Shown: positions 6,720 through 13,353 of the stretch, piece by piece
How positions within the stretch are numbered: the stretch's first letter is position 1
Layout: each line of letters begins with the position of its first letter
NCBI GenBank assembly: GCA_035292785.1
Contig: DATDPK010000047.1
Location: 1 to 19,948, forward strand
Reading direction: 5' to 3'
Length of the DNA stretch: 19,948 bases
Origin: CABMGU01 sp035292785
GTDB taxonomy: Archaea; Nanobdellota; Nanobdellia; Woesearchaeales; ARS49
The notes under the pieces: generated by a model
Told to the model about the DNA's origin: nothing
Databases searched by the model: none
The model's input: the letters and a program-made list of their open reading frames with translations, nothing else
Translations under genes and position numbers: made by a program

Positions 6720-7463
6720 TTAATCGTTCTCGACTCTCGGAGCAAGAATAAAGCTCAAAAGCAGTTTATCCATAACCTTGTACTCAAGCTTCAAAGGATA
6801 ATCCTGATTGAAAAACACGCTAACTTCATCAGCAAGCTTGCCGGCATTAATCATCTTCTTCAAGTATTCAATAGAATACTTGGACTTAACCTTGGCAGTA
6901 GTCTCGCTCTTAATCTTCGTATCCTCTCCGTGCTTCATCTCAATATGAGCATTAGACAAATCACCCTCAGCAGAAATAGTGAACTTGTCAGCCTCTGCAG
7001 CAAAAGTAACACTCTCAGCCACAATGTCAACGTCAGAAATAGCATCGCTCAACACAATGCTCCTCGTGCTAATAGCAACAGGGAAAGCCAGATTCGGAAC
7101 ACGCTGCTCCTTTTCCTCCAAATCAATCAAAGGAAGATTAAAAGTCCTTGTAGTGTTGCCCTTCAACTGCAAGCGCAACTTGTTTTCAACAAGTTCCAAA
7201 GTCACGATGTCACTCGCACCAACACGACGCAAAACCTGCCTGAAATTAGCCAAGTTAATGCCAAGCTCCTGCTCCTTATCAACATCATACTCAGTAAAAC
7301 TGCTGGACAAAAACTTGAAAATAACCATGGCAACATTAGCAGGATCCATAGCAACAAGCTCCAAACCATTCCTTGTAACCTTAAACCTTGCTTCATTAAC
7401 AAGGTCAGAAATAACCATAATGCTATCCTTGAACAACGTCGGATCTGCTAATACAAGCCTCAT
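6720..7463 (-). CDS. pcn: DNA sliding clamp PCNA
   Basis: A 247-residue protein, the normal PCNA length. Typical pieces are the N-terminal LADPTLFKDSIMVISDLVNEARF, the first-domain GLELVAMDPANVAMV, a central FPVAISTRSIVLSDAISDVDIV and the C-terminal LLLSFILAPRVEND (the A-P-R/K-x-E ending). It forms a trimeric ring that holds DNA polymerase, ligase, FEN1 and other partners on DNA. It is the only clamp gene in the window, so a homotrimer is plausible. The ATG at 7463 is preceded by GGGGG and by a TATA tract about 36-49 bases upstream. It lies 59 bases after the aRNase J stop and has its own promoter. Confidence 0.97.
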   Translation of the reverse strand: MRLVLADPTLFKDSIMVISDLVNEARFKVTRNGLELVAMDPANVAMVIFKFLSSSFTEYDVDKEQELGINLANFRQVLRRVGASDIVTLELVENKLRLQLKGNTTRTFNLPLIDLEEKEQRVPNLAFPVAISTRSIVLSDAISDVDIVAESVTFAAEADKFTISAEGDLSNAHIEMKHGEDTKIKSETTAKVKSKYSIEYLKKMINAGKLADEVSVFFNQDYPLKLEYKVMDKLLLSFILAPRVEND

Positions 7464-7498
7464 TTTTATACCCCCATAGAAAACCCGTATGTTCGTTG

Positions 7499-7512
7499 TA
7501 TATATATTTTAT
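7499..7512 (-). promoter_or_regulatory. TATA box of the PCNA gene
   Basis: An A/T tract reading AAAATATATATA on the minus strand, about 36-49 bases before the ATG, compatible with a short leader. Confidence 0.6.
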
Positions 7513-7522
7513 TGTGCTGAAG

Positions 7523-8863
7523 TTACAATGCCTTACGCTGGCCGTTCGTCAAAGGATACAATGTCTTATTCAAAACATAACCCATATCAGAAGCAAGAGT
7601 GTTAAAAGCATTCATCATAGTAGGCTCGCCGTGAGTAGGAAAAACATATTTCGGCTTCAAAAGCTTCAACATATCCCTCAAATCCTCACGAGAACTATGA
7701 CCGGAAACGTGAATGTCCTTGAAAATCCTCACGCCAAGCTTCTTTAATTTTTCTTCCATTACGGCGCGCTGGCGTATATTAATCTCTGCAGGAATAACCT
7801 GACAGCTGAAAATAATGTGGTCATCAGGAGTAAATTTCCACTGATAAGTACCATCAATCATCTTGCTTAAAGCGCTTTTTGGCTCGCCCTGATGGCCAGA
7901 AACAACAAACAAATACTTATCCTTGCCACGAACCTGAATTTCGCTAATCTTCCTGCGAATCTGGCGCGAATACTTCAAAATCTCAGCCTCCTTGAAAAGG
8001 TCAATGACTTTCGCATCCTTGGCAGCATAACAATACTTGGCAACACTCCTGCCCATAAAAACAACCTTCCTGTTAAGCATCTTTCCAAACTCGGCTATTG
8101 ATTTCAGCCTCGCAATATGGCTTGCGAAAGTCGTGACGATTAATGACTTTCCCTTGTTATCAACATCAATCAAGACATCCCTCAACATATTCTTTGCAAC
8201 CTGCTCGCTGGGAGTTTTTCTCTCAGAAGCAGCGTAAAGACAATCCTGAATCAAGGCAAGCACTCCCTTTTCACCAAGCTTTTTCAAATGCTCAAAATTA
8301 GCAGGAGAACCAAGAGTGGGATGGCTGTCAAGCTTGTAATCATTCCCATAAACAACAAGACCATCGCGAGTATGCAAAGTCGCAATAATTGTCTGCGGAG
8401 TACTGTGGGTAATATGGCAAAATTCCAACTTCAAATCCTTGGACAAAGGCATAGTCTGGCCGGGCTTCAATGCAATTATCTTGTTAGGCAAATCAATCTT
8501 CTCATCACTGAGAATAGTTTTCAGAATTGATGCGGAAAAAGGCGTGCAAATAATAGGAGCATCATACTTGGCAGCAACATAAGGCACAGCACCAATATGG
8601 TCAAGATGAGCGTGAGAGATGACAATAGCAACAACCTTTGCCCGCCAGTCCTTAATAGAGCTGTCCTGCGGAACAGCATCAGCCTTCTTCAAAGCAGACT
8701 CATCAAGCTTCCTGAACTCACCAATCTCCTCATCAGTCAACTTGATATAATTAGGCATATGCAAGCCCATATCAAAAATAACAATCTCATCATCAACCCG
8801 AACAGCAGTCATATTCCTGCCAACCTCGCCCCAGCCGCCAACTGCTGCAATTTCAACGCTCAT
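7523..8863 (-). CDS. aRNase J, metallo-beta-lactamase/beta-CASP ribonuclease
   Basis: From the ATG the protein is 446 residues. GGWGEVGRNM opens the MBL domain; SHAHLDHIG (83-91) is the complete zinc motif with H84, H86, D88 and H89; CHITHS and YGNDYKLD follow. The beta-CASP part has ATFASHIARL and FMGRS, and the C-terminus has VSGHSSREDL and PTHGEP. This is the archaeal RNase J group, a 5'-to-3' exoribonuclease and endonuclease in RNA turnover. The ATG at 8863 is chosen over a GTG two codons upstream; a GTTTAAAT box lies 25-31 bases before it. The motif set is complete, so it should be active. Confidence 0.93.
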   Translation of the reverse strand: MSVEIAAVGGWGEVGRNMTAVRVDDEIVIFDMGLHMPNYIKLTDEEIGEFRKLDESALKKADAVPQDSSIKDWRAKVVAIVISHAHLDHIGAVPYVAAKYDAPIICTPFSASILKTILSDEKIDLPNKIIALKPGQTMPLSKDLKLEFCHITHSTPQTIIATLHTRDGLVVYGNDYKLDSHPTLGSPANFEHLKKLGEKGVLALIQDCLYAASERKTPSEQVAKNMLRDVLIDVDNKGKSLIVTTFASHIARLKSIAEFGKMLNRKVVFMGRSVAKYCYAAKDAKVIDLFKEAEILKYSRQIRRKISEIQVRGKDKYLFVVSGHQGEPKSALSKMIDGTYQWKFTPDDHIIFSCQVIPAEINIRQRAVMEEKLKKLGVRIFKDIHVSGHSSREDLRDMLKLLKPKYVFPTHGEPTMMNAFNTLASDMGYVLNKTLYPLTNGQRKAL

Positions 8864-8885
8864 AAGCACTCTGAGAATTAACTCT

Positions 8886-8896
8886 CATTTAAACTT
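8886..8896 (-). promoter_or_regulatory. TATA box of the aRNase J gene
   Basis: The minus strand reads AAGTTTAAATG, 23-33 bases before the ATG at 8863. Confidence 0.5.
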
Positions 8897-8968
8897 TAGT
8901 ATTCTAAACCGTATAACCGTATTTTACTTGCCAAATGTTTAGATAATTCAAAGAACATACTAGCTGTT

Positions 8969-9304
8969 ATGAACAAAATCGGATCAATGGCAACGCTACT
9001 CACCGTAGCGCTCGTGGCACTAGGACTTATGACTTTCGTAAGCTTAGACAGCTCCACAGGCCTATTCACAGCACCAAAAATACCACCAAAATTCAAACCA
9101 GGTGCAGCAATAAAGCCGCCAATAATAAGGCCAACAGTTGTGGACAGAGACATAACAGTTGTAGACCAACCAGAATACATCCAAACATATGATGACCAAG
9201 TGTATCGCGCAATTTGTTACGACATCAATTTACACCTTGACATAAGAGCAGGAGGAAACACACCGCCAGACCAAATATCCTCAGTCTGTCCATCATTTGT
9301 GTGA
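8969..9304 (+). CDS. Small exported protein, first of a paralogous pair
   Basis: A 111-residue protein. Residues 8-25 form a hydrophobic segment (ATLLTVALVALGLMTFVS), a signal peptide or membrane anchor, followed by SLDSSTG, a proline-rich linker (PKIPPKFKPGAAIKPP), a central D/V/Y-rich part and a C-terminal segment with two cysteines 23 residues apart. It is clearly related to the next gene: both have TLL-V/T-VA-x-LALG and S-T-G after the helix, a P-G-x-A-I motif and a C-terminal Cys pair that could form a disulphide outside the cell. Function unknown. No ribosome site is visible, so it is probably leaderless; TATA is weak (GTTTAGATAA near 8938-8947). Confidence 0.7.
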   Translation: MNKIGSMATLLTVALVALGLMTFVSLDSSTGLFTAPKIPPKFKPGAAIKPPIIRPTVVDRDITVVDQPEYIQTYDDQVYRAICYDINLHLDIRAGGNTPPDQISSVCPSFV

Positions 9305-9306
9305 AA

Positions 9307-9720
9307 ATGAAAACCTCAATAACAACACTATTAGTTGTAGCAATTCTCGCATTAGGAGTAATGGGATTTGTCAGTGTTAATGACAGTTCTACAGGCGGCC
9401 TTGCAATACACCCGCCAGACCTAAGACCAGGACAAGCAATAAGGATTCCAGAACACATAACTCCAATAGAGCCAAGGCCTGAACCAATAATTCCGCCAAG
9501 ACCGCATCCAATTCCACCACGCCCACATCCAATAATACCAGTAGATTATGTTTACGTAGACGCTTATCCAGAATACTATGAAACACCTGTATACGTGGTT
9601 GACCCTAACGCCCAATGGCAGATATGCATACTTGCAAGAGAATTCGTAACACAAGGAATGCAGCCAAGCGACTACCTGAAAACACTCATAGCAACATACT
9701 GCAGCACTCCGCCAAGCTAA
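9307..9720 (+). CDS. Small exported proline-rich protein, second of the pair
   Basis: From the ATG at 9307 the protein has 137 residues; a GTG at 9301 overlapping the upstream stop would add two. A hydrophobic segment near residues 7-24 is followed by SVNDSSTGG, PPDLRPGQAI, and a proline-rich stretch with two tandem PPRPHPI units preceded by a PRPEPI variant (DNA 9474-9540). A Tyr/Val-rich strand region (VDYVYVDAYPEYYETPVYVV) comes next, then a C-terminal helix bounded by two cysteines 24 residues apart. It follows the upstream paralogue by two bases and must be co-transcribed. Export and a rigid Pro-rich stalk suggest a cell-surface or secreted role, which is inference; no enzyme motif is visible. 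Confidence 0.7.
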   Translation: MKTSITTLLVVAILALGVMGFVSVNDSSTGGLAIHPPDLRPGQAIRIPEHITPIEPRPEPIIPPRPHPIPPRPHPIIPVDYVYVDAYPEYYETPVYVVDPNAQWQICILAREFVTQGMQPSDYLKTLIATYCSTPPS

Positions 9721-9756
9721 ATTCTCAATAAGATTTAAAAAAGAACACTAGACTAG

Positions 9757-9766
9757 TTCTATATAC
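9757..9766 (+). promoter_or_regulatory. TATA box upstream of tRNA-Leu
   Basis: TTCTATATAC lies 45 bases before the tRNA, so the primary transcript would have a leader of roughly 20-25 bases. Confidence 0.5.
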
Positions 9767-9799
9767 GCAGGCATAGCCGAACAAGTTCGTCTGGTCTGC
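9767..9799 (+). other. Hairpin in the tRNA-Leu upstream region
   Basis: GCAGGC (9767-9772) pairs with GTCTGC (9794-9799) with one G-U pair, and CGAAC (9778-9782) pairs with GTTCG (9785-9789), the innermost pair probably opening. It lies between the TATA box and the tRNA. No T-tract follows, so it is not a typical terminator. Confidence 0.35.
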
Positions 9800-9810
9800 T
9801 CATTACATTC

Positions 9811-9894
9811 GCAGGGGTTCCCGAGTGGTCAAAGGGGATAGCCTCAAGAGCTATTGGCTTAGTGCCTTCGCAGGTTCGAATCCTGCCCCCTGCA
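9811..9894 (+). tRNA. tRNA-Leu (anticodon CAA)
   Basis: A class II tRNA. Acceptor GCAGGGG (9811-9817) pairs with CCCCTGC (9887-9893), with A at 9894 as discriminator. The D arm is CCC...GGG, the anticodon stem ATAGC/GCTAT encloses loop CTCAAGA with anticodon CAA at 9845-9847, and a long variable arm separates it from the T arm GCAGG-TTCGAAT-CCTGC. No intron is seen and CCA is not encoded. It reads UUG leucine codons. Confidence 0.95.
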
Positions 9895-9905
9895 TATCTC
9901 ACAAA

Positions 9906-9915
9906 TTTTATATAA
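9906..9915 (+). promoter_or_regulatory. TATA box of the orphan gene at 9961
   Basis: TTTTATATAA, followed by an A-rich leader and a strong GGAGG at 9949-9953, seven bases before the ATG. Confidence 0.65.
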
Positions 9916-9960
9916 TAGAGAATAAAATCAAGAATAATAATCATATATGGAGGATTAAAA

Positions 9961-10314
9961 ATGGCTTGGATGACACAAAGTCAAATAGATGGTAAATTGG
10001 AATACGCAACTACAAAAAAAACACTCAGCGCATTAGGATTGACTGGCATCAGACGATTTTTTGGAATGAATGGACAGGTTTTAACACTTGATGAGATAAC
10101 AGCAAGACTTCAGAGAATAGATCCAAGCGCGGATGCAGAAACAACTGCCAGTCTAGTAGGGCAAAAAATAGCAATAGTGACTCCTTTGGTGGCTTTTGAC
10201 GATGGTGCTGGTCCTCACATACTTCCAGTTGTAGAATATCAACTTACTGAAGTTATTAATCCTGCAACAGGAGAAAAAAGATATCGGATGCGTGGCTATG
10301 TGGATGAAGATTAG
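9961..10314 (+). CDS. Orphan hypothetical protein
   Basis: I do not recognise this 117-residue protein. Residues 8-60 look helical (QIDGKLEYATTKKTLSALGL, then LTLDEITARLQRI) and the rest looks like beta strands (KIAIVTPLVAFDD, ILPVVEYQLTEVI, KRYRMRGYVDED). There is no signal peptide, metal motif or Walker motif. The start is firm: GGAGG sits seven bases upstream of the ATG and a good TATA box lies before it. Base composition differs from the neighbours: it uses GGT, GAT, TTG and GTT more freely and lacks the strong A+C bias of the + strand, which fits recent arrival or an orphan. It follows a tRNA gene, a common insertion site, but no repeat of the tRNA 3' end was found. It ends one base before the convergent gene's stop. 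Confidence 0.7.
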   Translation: MAWMTQSQIDGKLEYATTKKTLSALGLTGIRRFFGMNGQVLTLDEITARLQRIDPSADAETTASLVGQKIAIVTPLVAFDDGAGPHILPVVEYQLTEVINPATGEKRYRMRGYVDED

Positions 10315-10315
10315 A

Positions 10316-10675
10316 TTATTCCAAACTTCCCAATCTACTCTCAACTTTAGCAAGTTCTTCTTCCAACATTTCCATCTTTGTCTTGGCAGACGGCTTTAAT
10401 CTGGAAGGAGCAGACCTTGGCTTTGGCTCTTCGCGCTCAACAGAAGGAGTCTTAACAGGAACACGCGGAAGCTTGCCGCGAAACTTCTTGTTCAAGACAA
10501 GCAATTCATCAAAAACACGCTTAAGCTGAATAATCTGCCTCAGCTTCTGATCCTTAATCGTCTTGTAAGCTTCATAACGCCTCAAGCTGTCAATCAAGTT
10601 CTTAGAAGACAACAGTAACTCCTTCCTCAACTCGATAGGGTCCCGGATTCCGACAAAAAAGAGCTCGTTTTCCAT
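10316..10675 (-). CDS. Coiled-coil protein C of a paralogous cluster
   Basis: From the ATG at 10675 the protein has 119 residues. It begins ENELFFVGIRDPIELRKELL, followed by a long helical region to about residue 70 with heptad-like leucines, a basic Pro/Ser linker (PRVPVKTPSVEREEPKPR) and a short C-terminal helix (KMEMLEEELAKVESRLGSLE). The FFVGIRD opening resembles the FVKIDEY and FVAVEDY openings of the helical parts of the two upstream genes, so all three may share one origin. A longer frame reaches 10732, but the ATG at 10675 lies one base after the upstream stop, which fits operon coupling. Function unknown; a cytoplasmic structural or adaptor protein is a guess. Confidence 0.7.
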   Translation of the reverse strand: MENELFFVGIRDPIELRKELLLSSKNLIDSLRRYEAYKTIKDQKLRQIIQLKRVFDELLVLNKKFRGKLPRVPVKTPSVEREEPKPRSAPSRLKPSAKTKMEMLEEELAKVESRLGSLE

Positions 10676-10676
10676 A

Positions 10677-10907
10677 TTACAAAGACGGTTCCAATAATGA
10701 CTTATCAATTGAAGACACGCGAGCCTCAACATCGTCCAATTCCTTAGCCCAAGTAGAAAGCTCTGCGTCCTCCTGCGCTTTCAACTCTGCAATCTTGTCA
10801 AGCAAAAACTTAGCCTGGCGCAACTTTTCGCGCATCAAGACCATAATGTCAACAATATCCTTATACTCGTCAATTTTTACAAACACTGGAGCTTTTGAAC
10901 CATCCAT
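10677..10907 (-). CDS. Coiled-coil protein B of a paralogous cluster
   Basis: A 76-residue protein from the ATG at 10907. Almost all of it matches the C-terminal 70 residues of the next gene upstream: P-x-FV-x-h-x-x-YK-x-I-h opens both, followed by a long helix, a W, a KELDDVEAR versus SQLEDVEKK segment and SSIDKSL versus SYVDKLI. The frame continues to a TTG at 10928 inside the upstream gene, but the ATG is preceded by GGTGAT, a good archaeal ribosome site, so it is preferred. It is a stand-alone version of the helical module and could form a heteromer with it (inference). Confidence 0.7.
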   Translation of the reverse strand: MDGSKAPVFVKIDEYKDIVDIMVLMREKLRQAKFLLDKIAELKAQEDAELSTWAKELDDVEARVSSIDKSLLEPSL

Positions 10908-10911
10908 ATTA

Positions 10912-11418
10912 TCACCCTGCCTTCGCAATTAGCTTATCAACATAACTCAACTTCTTCTCAACATCCTCAAGCTGGGAACGCCACTTATCAAAAGCGCGCT
11001 CCTCCTCATTCTTTAAATCGCCCAAACGCCTGACAAAATTCTCAGCTTCCATCAGCTTAGAACGAACGACATTAGTGTCGTTGATAATACGCTTGTAGTC
11101 CTCAACAGCAACAAAAGTCGGCTGAACAGGCATATGCCTCACAACTTCTGGTGCTGGCTCAGCTTCAAACTCCTCCCTTGGGACAGTCCTATCAAAAACC
11201 ATAACCTCTTTTTCCCCCGCAGGAGCAGGAAGCAAACGTTCAGGAGCAAACTCAGGCATAGAAGGCATTTCAGTCATCTCTGGAGCATATTCTTCAGTCA
11301 TTTCAGGACGAATAGACTCAATATCACCTTTCAAAATAGGAGGCAAGTCAGGAGGACTTGGCGGTGGAGGTAATGGAAGCTCATCCTTCTTTTTCTTCAG
11401 AAAACCGAATAATCCCAT
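10912..11418 (-). CDS. Coiled-coil protein A of a paralogous cluster, with Pro-rich N-terminus
   Basis: A 168-residue protein. MGLFGFLKKKKDE is a short hydrophobic-basic tip that could touch the membrane; residues 15-27 are very proline-rich, 28-95 are acidic with Met/Pro/Glu repeats, and residues 99-168 are a helical module opening PTFVAVEDYKRIIND and closing QLEDVEKKLSYVDKLI. This module is shared with the 76-residue protein encoded just downstream. The ATG at 11418 has GGGGTG about eight bases upstream and a TATA box 19-31 bases before it. It is the first gene of a three-gene minus-strand operon. The layout of basic tip, disordered linker and coiled coil suggests a membrane-tethered scaffold, but no function is known to me. 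Confidence 0.72.
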   Translation of the reverse strand: MGLFGFLKKKKDELPLPPPPSPPDLPPILKGDIESIRPEMTEEYAPEMTEMPSMPEFAPERLLPAPAGEKEVMVFDRTVPREEFEAEPAPEVVRHMPVQPTFVAVEDYKRIINDTNVVRSKLMEAENFVRRLGDLKNEEERAFDKWRSQLEDVEKKLSYVDKLIAKAG

Positions 11419-11436
11419 TAATACACCCCGATTTTC

Positions 11437-11449
11437 CTTTTATACTAAT
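11437..11449 (-). promoter_or_regulatory. TATA box of the coiled-coil cluster
   Basis: The minus strand reads TTAGTATAAAAGG, 19-31 bases before the ATG at 11418. Confidence 0.6.
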
Positions 11450-11465
11450 CATTAAAAACTTTTAT

Positions 11466-11488
11466 AACCATTCAAGAATAGTTACAAA
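11466..11488. promoter_or_regulatory. Element shared with 3551-3573 (copy 2)
   Basis: It starts AACCAT and contains AGAATAGT; 18 of 23 positions match the copy at 3551-3573. It lies upstream of the leftward TATA box and of the TATA box serving the ScpB operon. Confidence 0.3.
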
Positions 11489-11508
11489 CGCTTTCAGACG
11501 AGGGAAAG

Positions 11509-11517
11509 CTTTAAAAG
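11509..11517 (+). promoter_or_regulatory. TATA box of the ScpB operon
   Basis: CTTTAAAAG lies 23-31 bases before the ATG at 11540, the spacing of a leaderless archaeal message. Confidence 0.55.
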
Positions 11518-11539
11518 CACTGCCAATCGAAAACACACC

Positions 11540-12094
11540 ATGGAACAGCCGATTCTGGCAAGATGCATACTGGATATATTAGGAGCGCCAAAAGAACACA
11601 TAGAGAAAGCCCTGAAAGACCACGTAGACAAACTCAAATCACAAGGACTCAAGGTACAGGTGGAAAAATACGCGCCAGCAGAGCCAAAAGACCAACTATT
11701 CACGGCATTTGTAGAAATACACGCATTTTTCAAAGACCCAAAAGAACTGCTTGACTTCTGCTTTGACAGCATGCCAAGCTCAGTAGAAATAATCAGCCCA
11801 GCACAAGTAGTGCTTGACACAAACATGCTCACAGACTTCATGAACGATTTCCAGGCAAAACTGCACCACACAGACTTCATGCTCAAAGGAATACAAGCAC
11901 AAAAAGAAGTGCTGGACAGAAACGCAATAAACATATTCTACAATTTCATCAAATTCGCGTGCAAAACAAAACCGCACACAATAGAAGAACTATCCAAATT
12001 ATTGGGTGTGAAGGCTAACGAACTCACGCCATTCGTTGGAAATCTCACAACAAAAGGAGTCATTAAAAAAGAGGGCGACTCTTACACAGCATAA
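11540..12094 (+). CDS. Unknown protein with C-terminal winged-helix-like domain, upstream of scpB
   Basis: A 184-residue protein. The N-terminal half is alpha/beta (LARCILDILGAPKEHIEKAL, LFTAFVEIHAFF, LLDFCFDSMPSSVEII), the middle is a helix (LTDFMNDFQAKLHHTDFML), and residues 130-184 look like a winged helix (TIEELSKLLGVKANELTPFVGNLTTKGVIKKEG). It does not look like ScpA. The FCFDSMPSSVEI segment and the LH-x-x-D-x-ML helix look like conserved landmarks. The TAA stop shares its last base with the ATG of scpB (TAATG), implying coupling, so a role with ScpB, SMC or DNA is reasonable inference. The leaderless start at 11540 fits the TATA box. Confidence 0.72.
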   Translation: MEQPILARCILDILGAPKEHIEKALKDHVDKLKSQGLKVQVEKYAPAEPKDQLFTAFVEIHAFFKDPKELLDFCFDSMPSSVEIISPAQVVLDTNMLTDFMNDFQAKLHHTDFMLKGIQAQKEVLDRNAINIFYNFIKFACKTKPHTIEELSKLLGVKANELTPFVGNLTTKGVIKKEGDSYTA

Positions 12095-13131
12095 TGGATG
12101 AGCAACTAAAAAGAACTGTGGAAGCAATACTGTTTGCAGCAGCACGCAAGCTTGAGCTATCAGAAATAGCAAAACTCAGCAAAGGCACAGAAGCAGAAAT
12201 CCTGCAAGTATTAAATGAATTGAAAAAACAGCTGGACGAGACAAACAGCCCAACAATGCTCATACAAGACGGCACAGCGTGGAAGCTGACAGTACGCGAA
12301 CAATACATTTCCATAATAAGAAAAGTCGTCACGCAAACAGAACTGCCAAAAGGACTGCTTGAAACACTCGCAGTAGTGGCGTACAAAGTACCTGCACTGC
12401 AAAGCAAAATCATCAAAATACGCACGAACAAGGCATACGACCACCTATCACAACTGGAGAAAAGCGGATTCATCACAAGAGAAAAAAGCGGAAGAACAAA
12501 ACTCATCAAACTCACGCCAAAATTCTTCGAATATTTCGACTTAAGCCAAGAACAACTAAGAAACAAATTCAAAAACAGCGAACAAATAGAACAGGCAATC
12601 GAGTCAAAAGAAAAAGAAATAGAACAAACCGCAGAACAACAAAGACAACAGACAAAAGAAAACCTCGAAGCACCACAGATTGTCCTACAAACAGAAAAAG
12701 GACCAAAAGTCCTCGAGACTTATCCGGTAATCGAGAAAACAGACATCTTCCCAACAGGAGTACAAGTCTTCATGGAAAAAATAGGAGATTTGGAAGTTTA
12801 TGATACGAAGCCAGAACACATTCCACGAGAAGAAAAAATTGCGAAGAAAAAAACACAAAAGCCCAAGCCGGCTGTCGAAGAAAAAATAGAAGCCACTGAA
12901 GAAACAAAACCAGTCGAAGAGAAAATCGAAGTTGTTGAAGAAAAACGTGCTGAAAAACTAACTCCAGAAAAAATAGCAAAAGAAGCAGCAGAAAAAGCCG
13001 CAACACTAAAATCAAAAAACCTTGAAGAAGGAAAAGGCCTCTTTCCGGAAGGAATTCCGCCAGAAGTCGAACAAAAAATTGAAGAAAGAATCAAAAGAAT
13101 AATGACAGGAGAAAAAAAGGAGGAAGAATAG
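12094..13131 (+). CDS. scpB: SMC-associated kleisin-complex subunit ScpB, with long charged tail
   Basis: A 345-residue protein. Residues 1-150 are ScpB-like tandem winged helices: KRTVEAILFAAARKLELSEIAKL opens the first, and GLLETLAVVAYKVPALQSKIIKIR, YDHLSQLEKSGFI and KSGRTKLIKLTPKFFEYF form the second. Bacterial ScpB binds the kleisin ScpA and regulates the SMC ATPase that compacts and segregates chromosomes. From about residue 165 to the end the protein is a highly charged Glu/Lys/Pro-rich extension with EEKIE and AEK repeats, probably coiled or disordered; bacterial ScpB is usually near 200 residues, so the tail is unusual. SMC and ScpA are not in the window. A GGAGG near its end serves the small gene that follows. 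Confidence 0.88.
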   Translation: MDEQLKRTVEAILFAAARKLELSEIAKLSKGTEAEILQVLNELKKQLDETNSPTMLIQDGTAWKLTVREQYISIIRKVVTQTELPKGLLETLAVVAYKVPALQSKIIKIRTNKAYDHLSQLEKSGFITREKSGRTKLIKLTPKFFEYFDLSQEQLRNKFKNSEQIEQAIESKEKEIEQTAEQQRQQTKENLEAPQIVLQTEKGPKVLETYPVIEKTDIFPTGVQVFMEKIGDLEVYDTKPEHIPREEKIAKKKTQKPKPAVEEKIEATEETKPVEEKIEVVEEKRAEKLTPEKIAKEAAEKAATLKSKNLEEGKGLFPEGIPPEVEQKIEERIKRIMTGEKKEEE

Positions 13132-13283
13132 TGCCTACATTCTTATTGCTCTGCCGAAACTGCAAAAACCAAATGAAATACCAAAGCAAAACAAACATAC
13201 TTGCAGGAAAATCAAAGCAATGCGTGTACTGCGGGCGGTCAATAAAAGTCTCAAATTCAGTGCTAAAAACAGTTGAAAATTAG
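13131..13283 (+). CDS. 50-residue zinc-ribbon protein
   Basis: A short gene starting with GTG whose first G is the last base of the scpB TAG stop. A strong AAGGAGG ends seven bases upstream, which supports the unusual start. The product has two CxxC pairs, C8-x2-C11 and C31-x2-C34, with a basic linker of 19 residues between: a minimal zinc ribbon of the kind that binds nucleic acid or protein. A short tail ends KTVEN. Being coupled to scpB it may act with that complex, or with transcription (inference). Length and location argue for a real gene even though it is tiny. Confidence 0.75.
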   Translation: MPTFLLLCRNCKNQMKYQSKTNILAGKSKQCVYCGRSIKVSNSVLKTVEN

Positions 13284-13311
13284 GTAATTTTTCTATATAG
13301 AAAATAATAAG

Positions 13312-13321
13312 CATTATAAAG
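13312..13321 (+). promoter_or_regulatory. Likely TATA box of gyrA
   Basis: CATTATAAAG would place the transcription start near 13342; a second candidate, TTCTATATAG, lies at 13291-13300. The GGTG at 13354-13357 is a possible ribosome site for the ATG at 13367. Confidence 0.5.
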
Positions 13322-13328
13322 CCCCAAA

Positions 13329-13353
13329 AATTATCAATATATCGTCGATAATT
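13329..13353. promoter_or_regulatory. Inverted repeat in the gyrA promoter
   Basis: AATTATC (13329-13335) and GATAATT (13347-13353) are perfect 7-bp inverted arms around an 11-base spacer. Inside the region TATCG-T-CGATA is a second, smaller palindrome. The set covers the expected start of transcription and could be an operator. Confidence 0.4.

Noticed and set aside
9759..9944. Minus-strand frame of 61 codons with GGRIRTCEG...HSGTPANV
   Set aside because: It is the reverse of the tRNA-Leu gene; this type of false protein is common over tRNA genes.
10676..10732. Longer start for coiled-coil protein C
   Set aside because: It would overlap the upstream gene by 56 bases, while the ATG at 10675 follows the upstream stop by one base.
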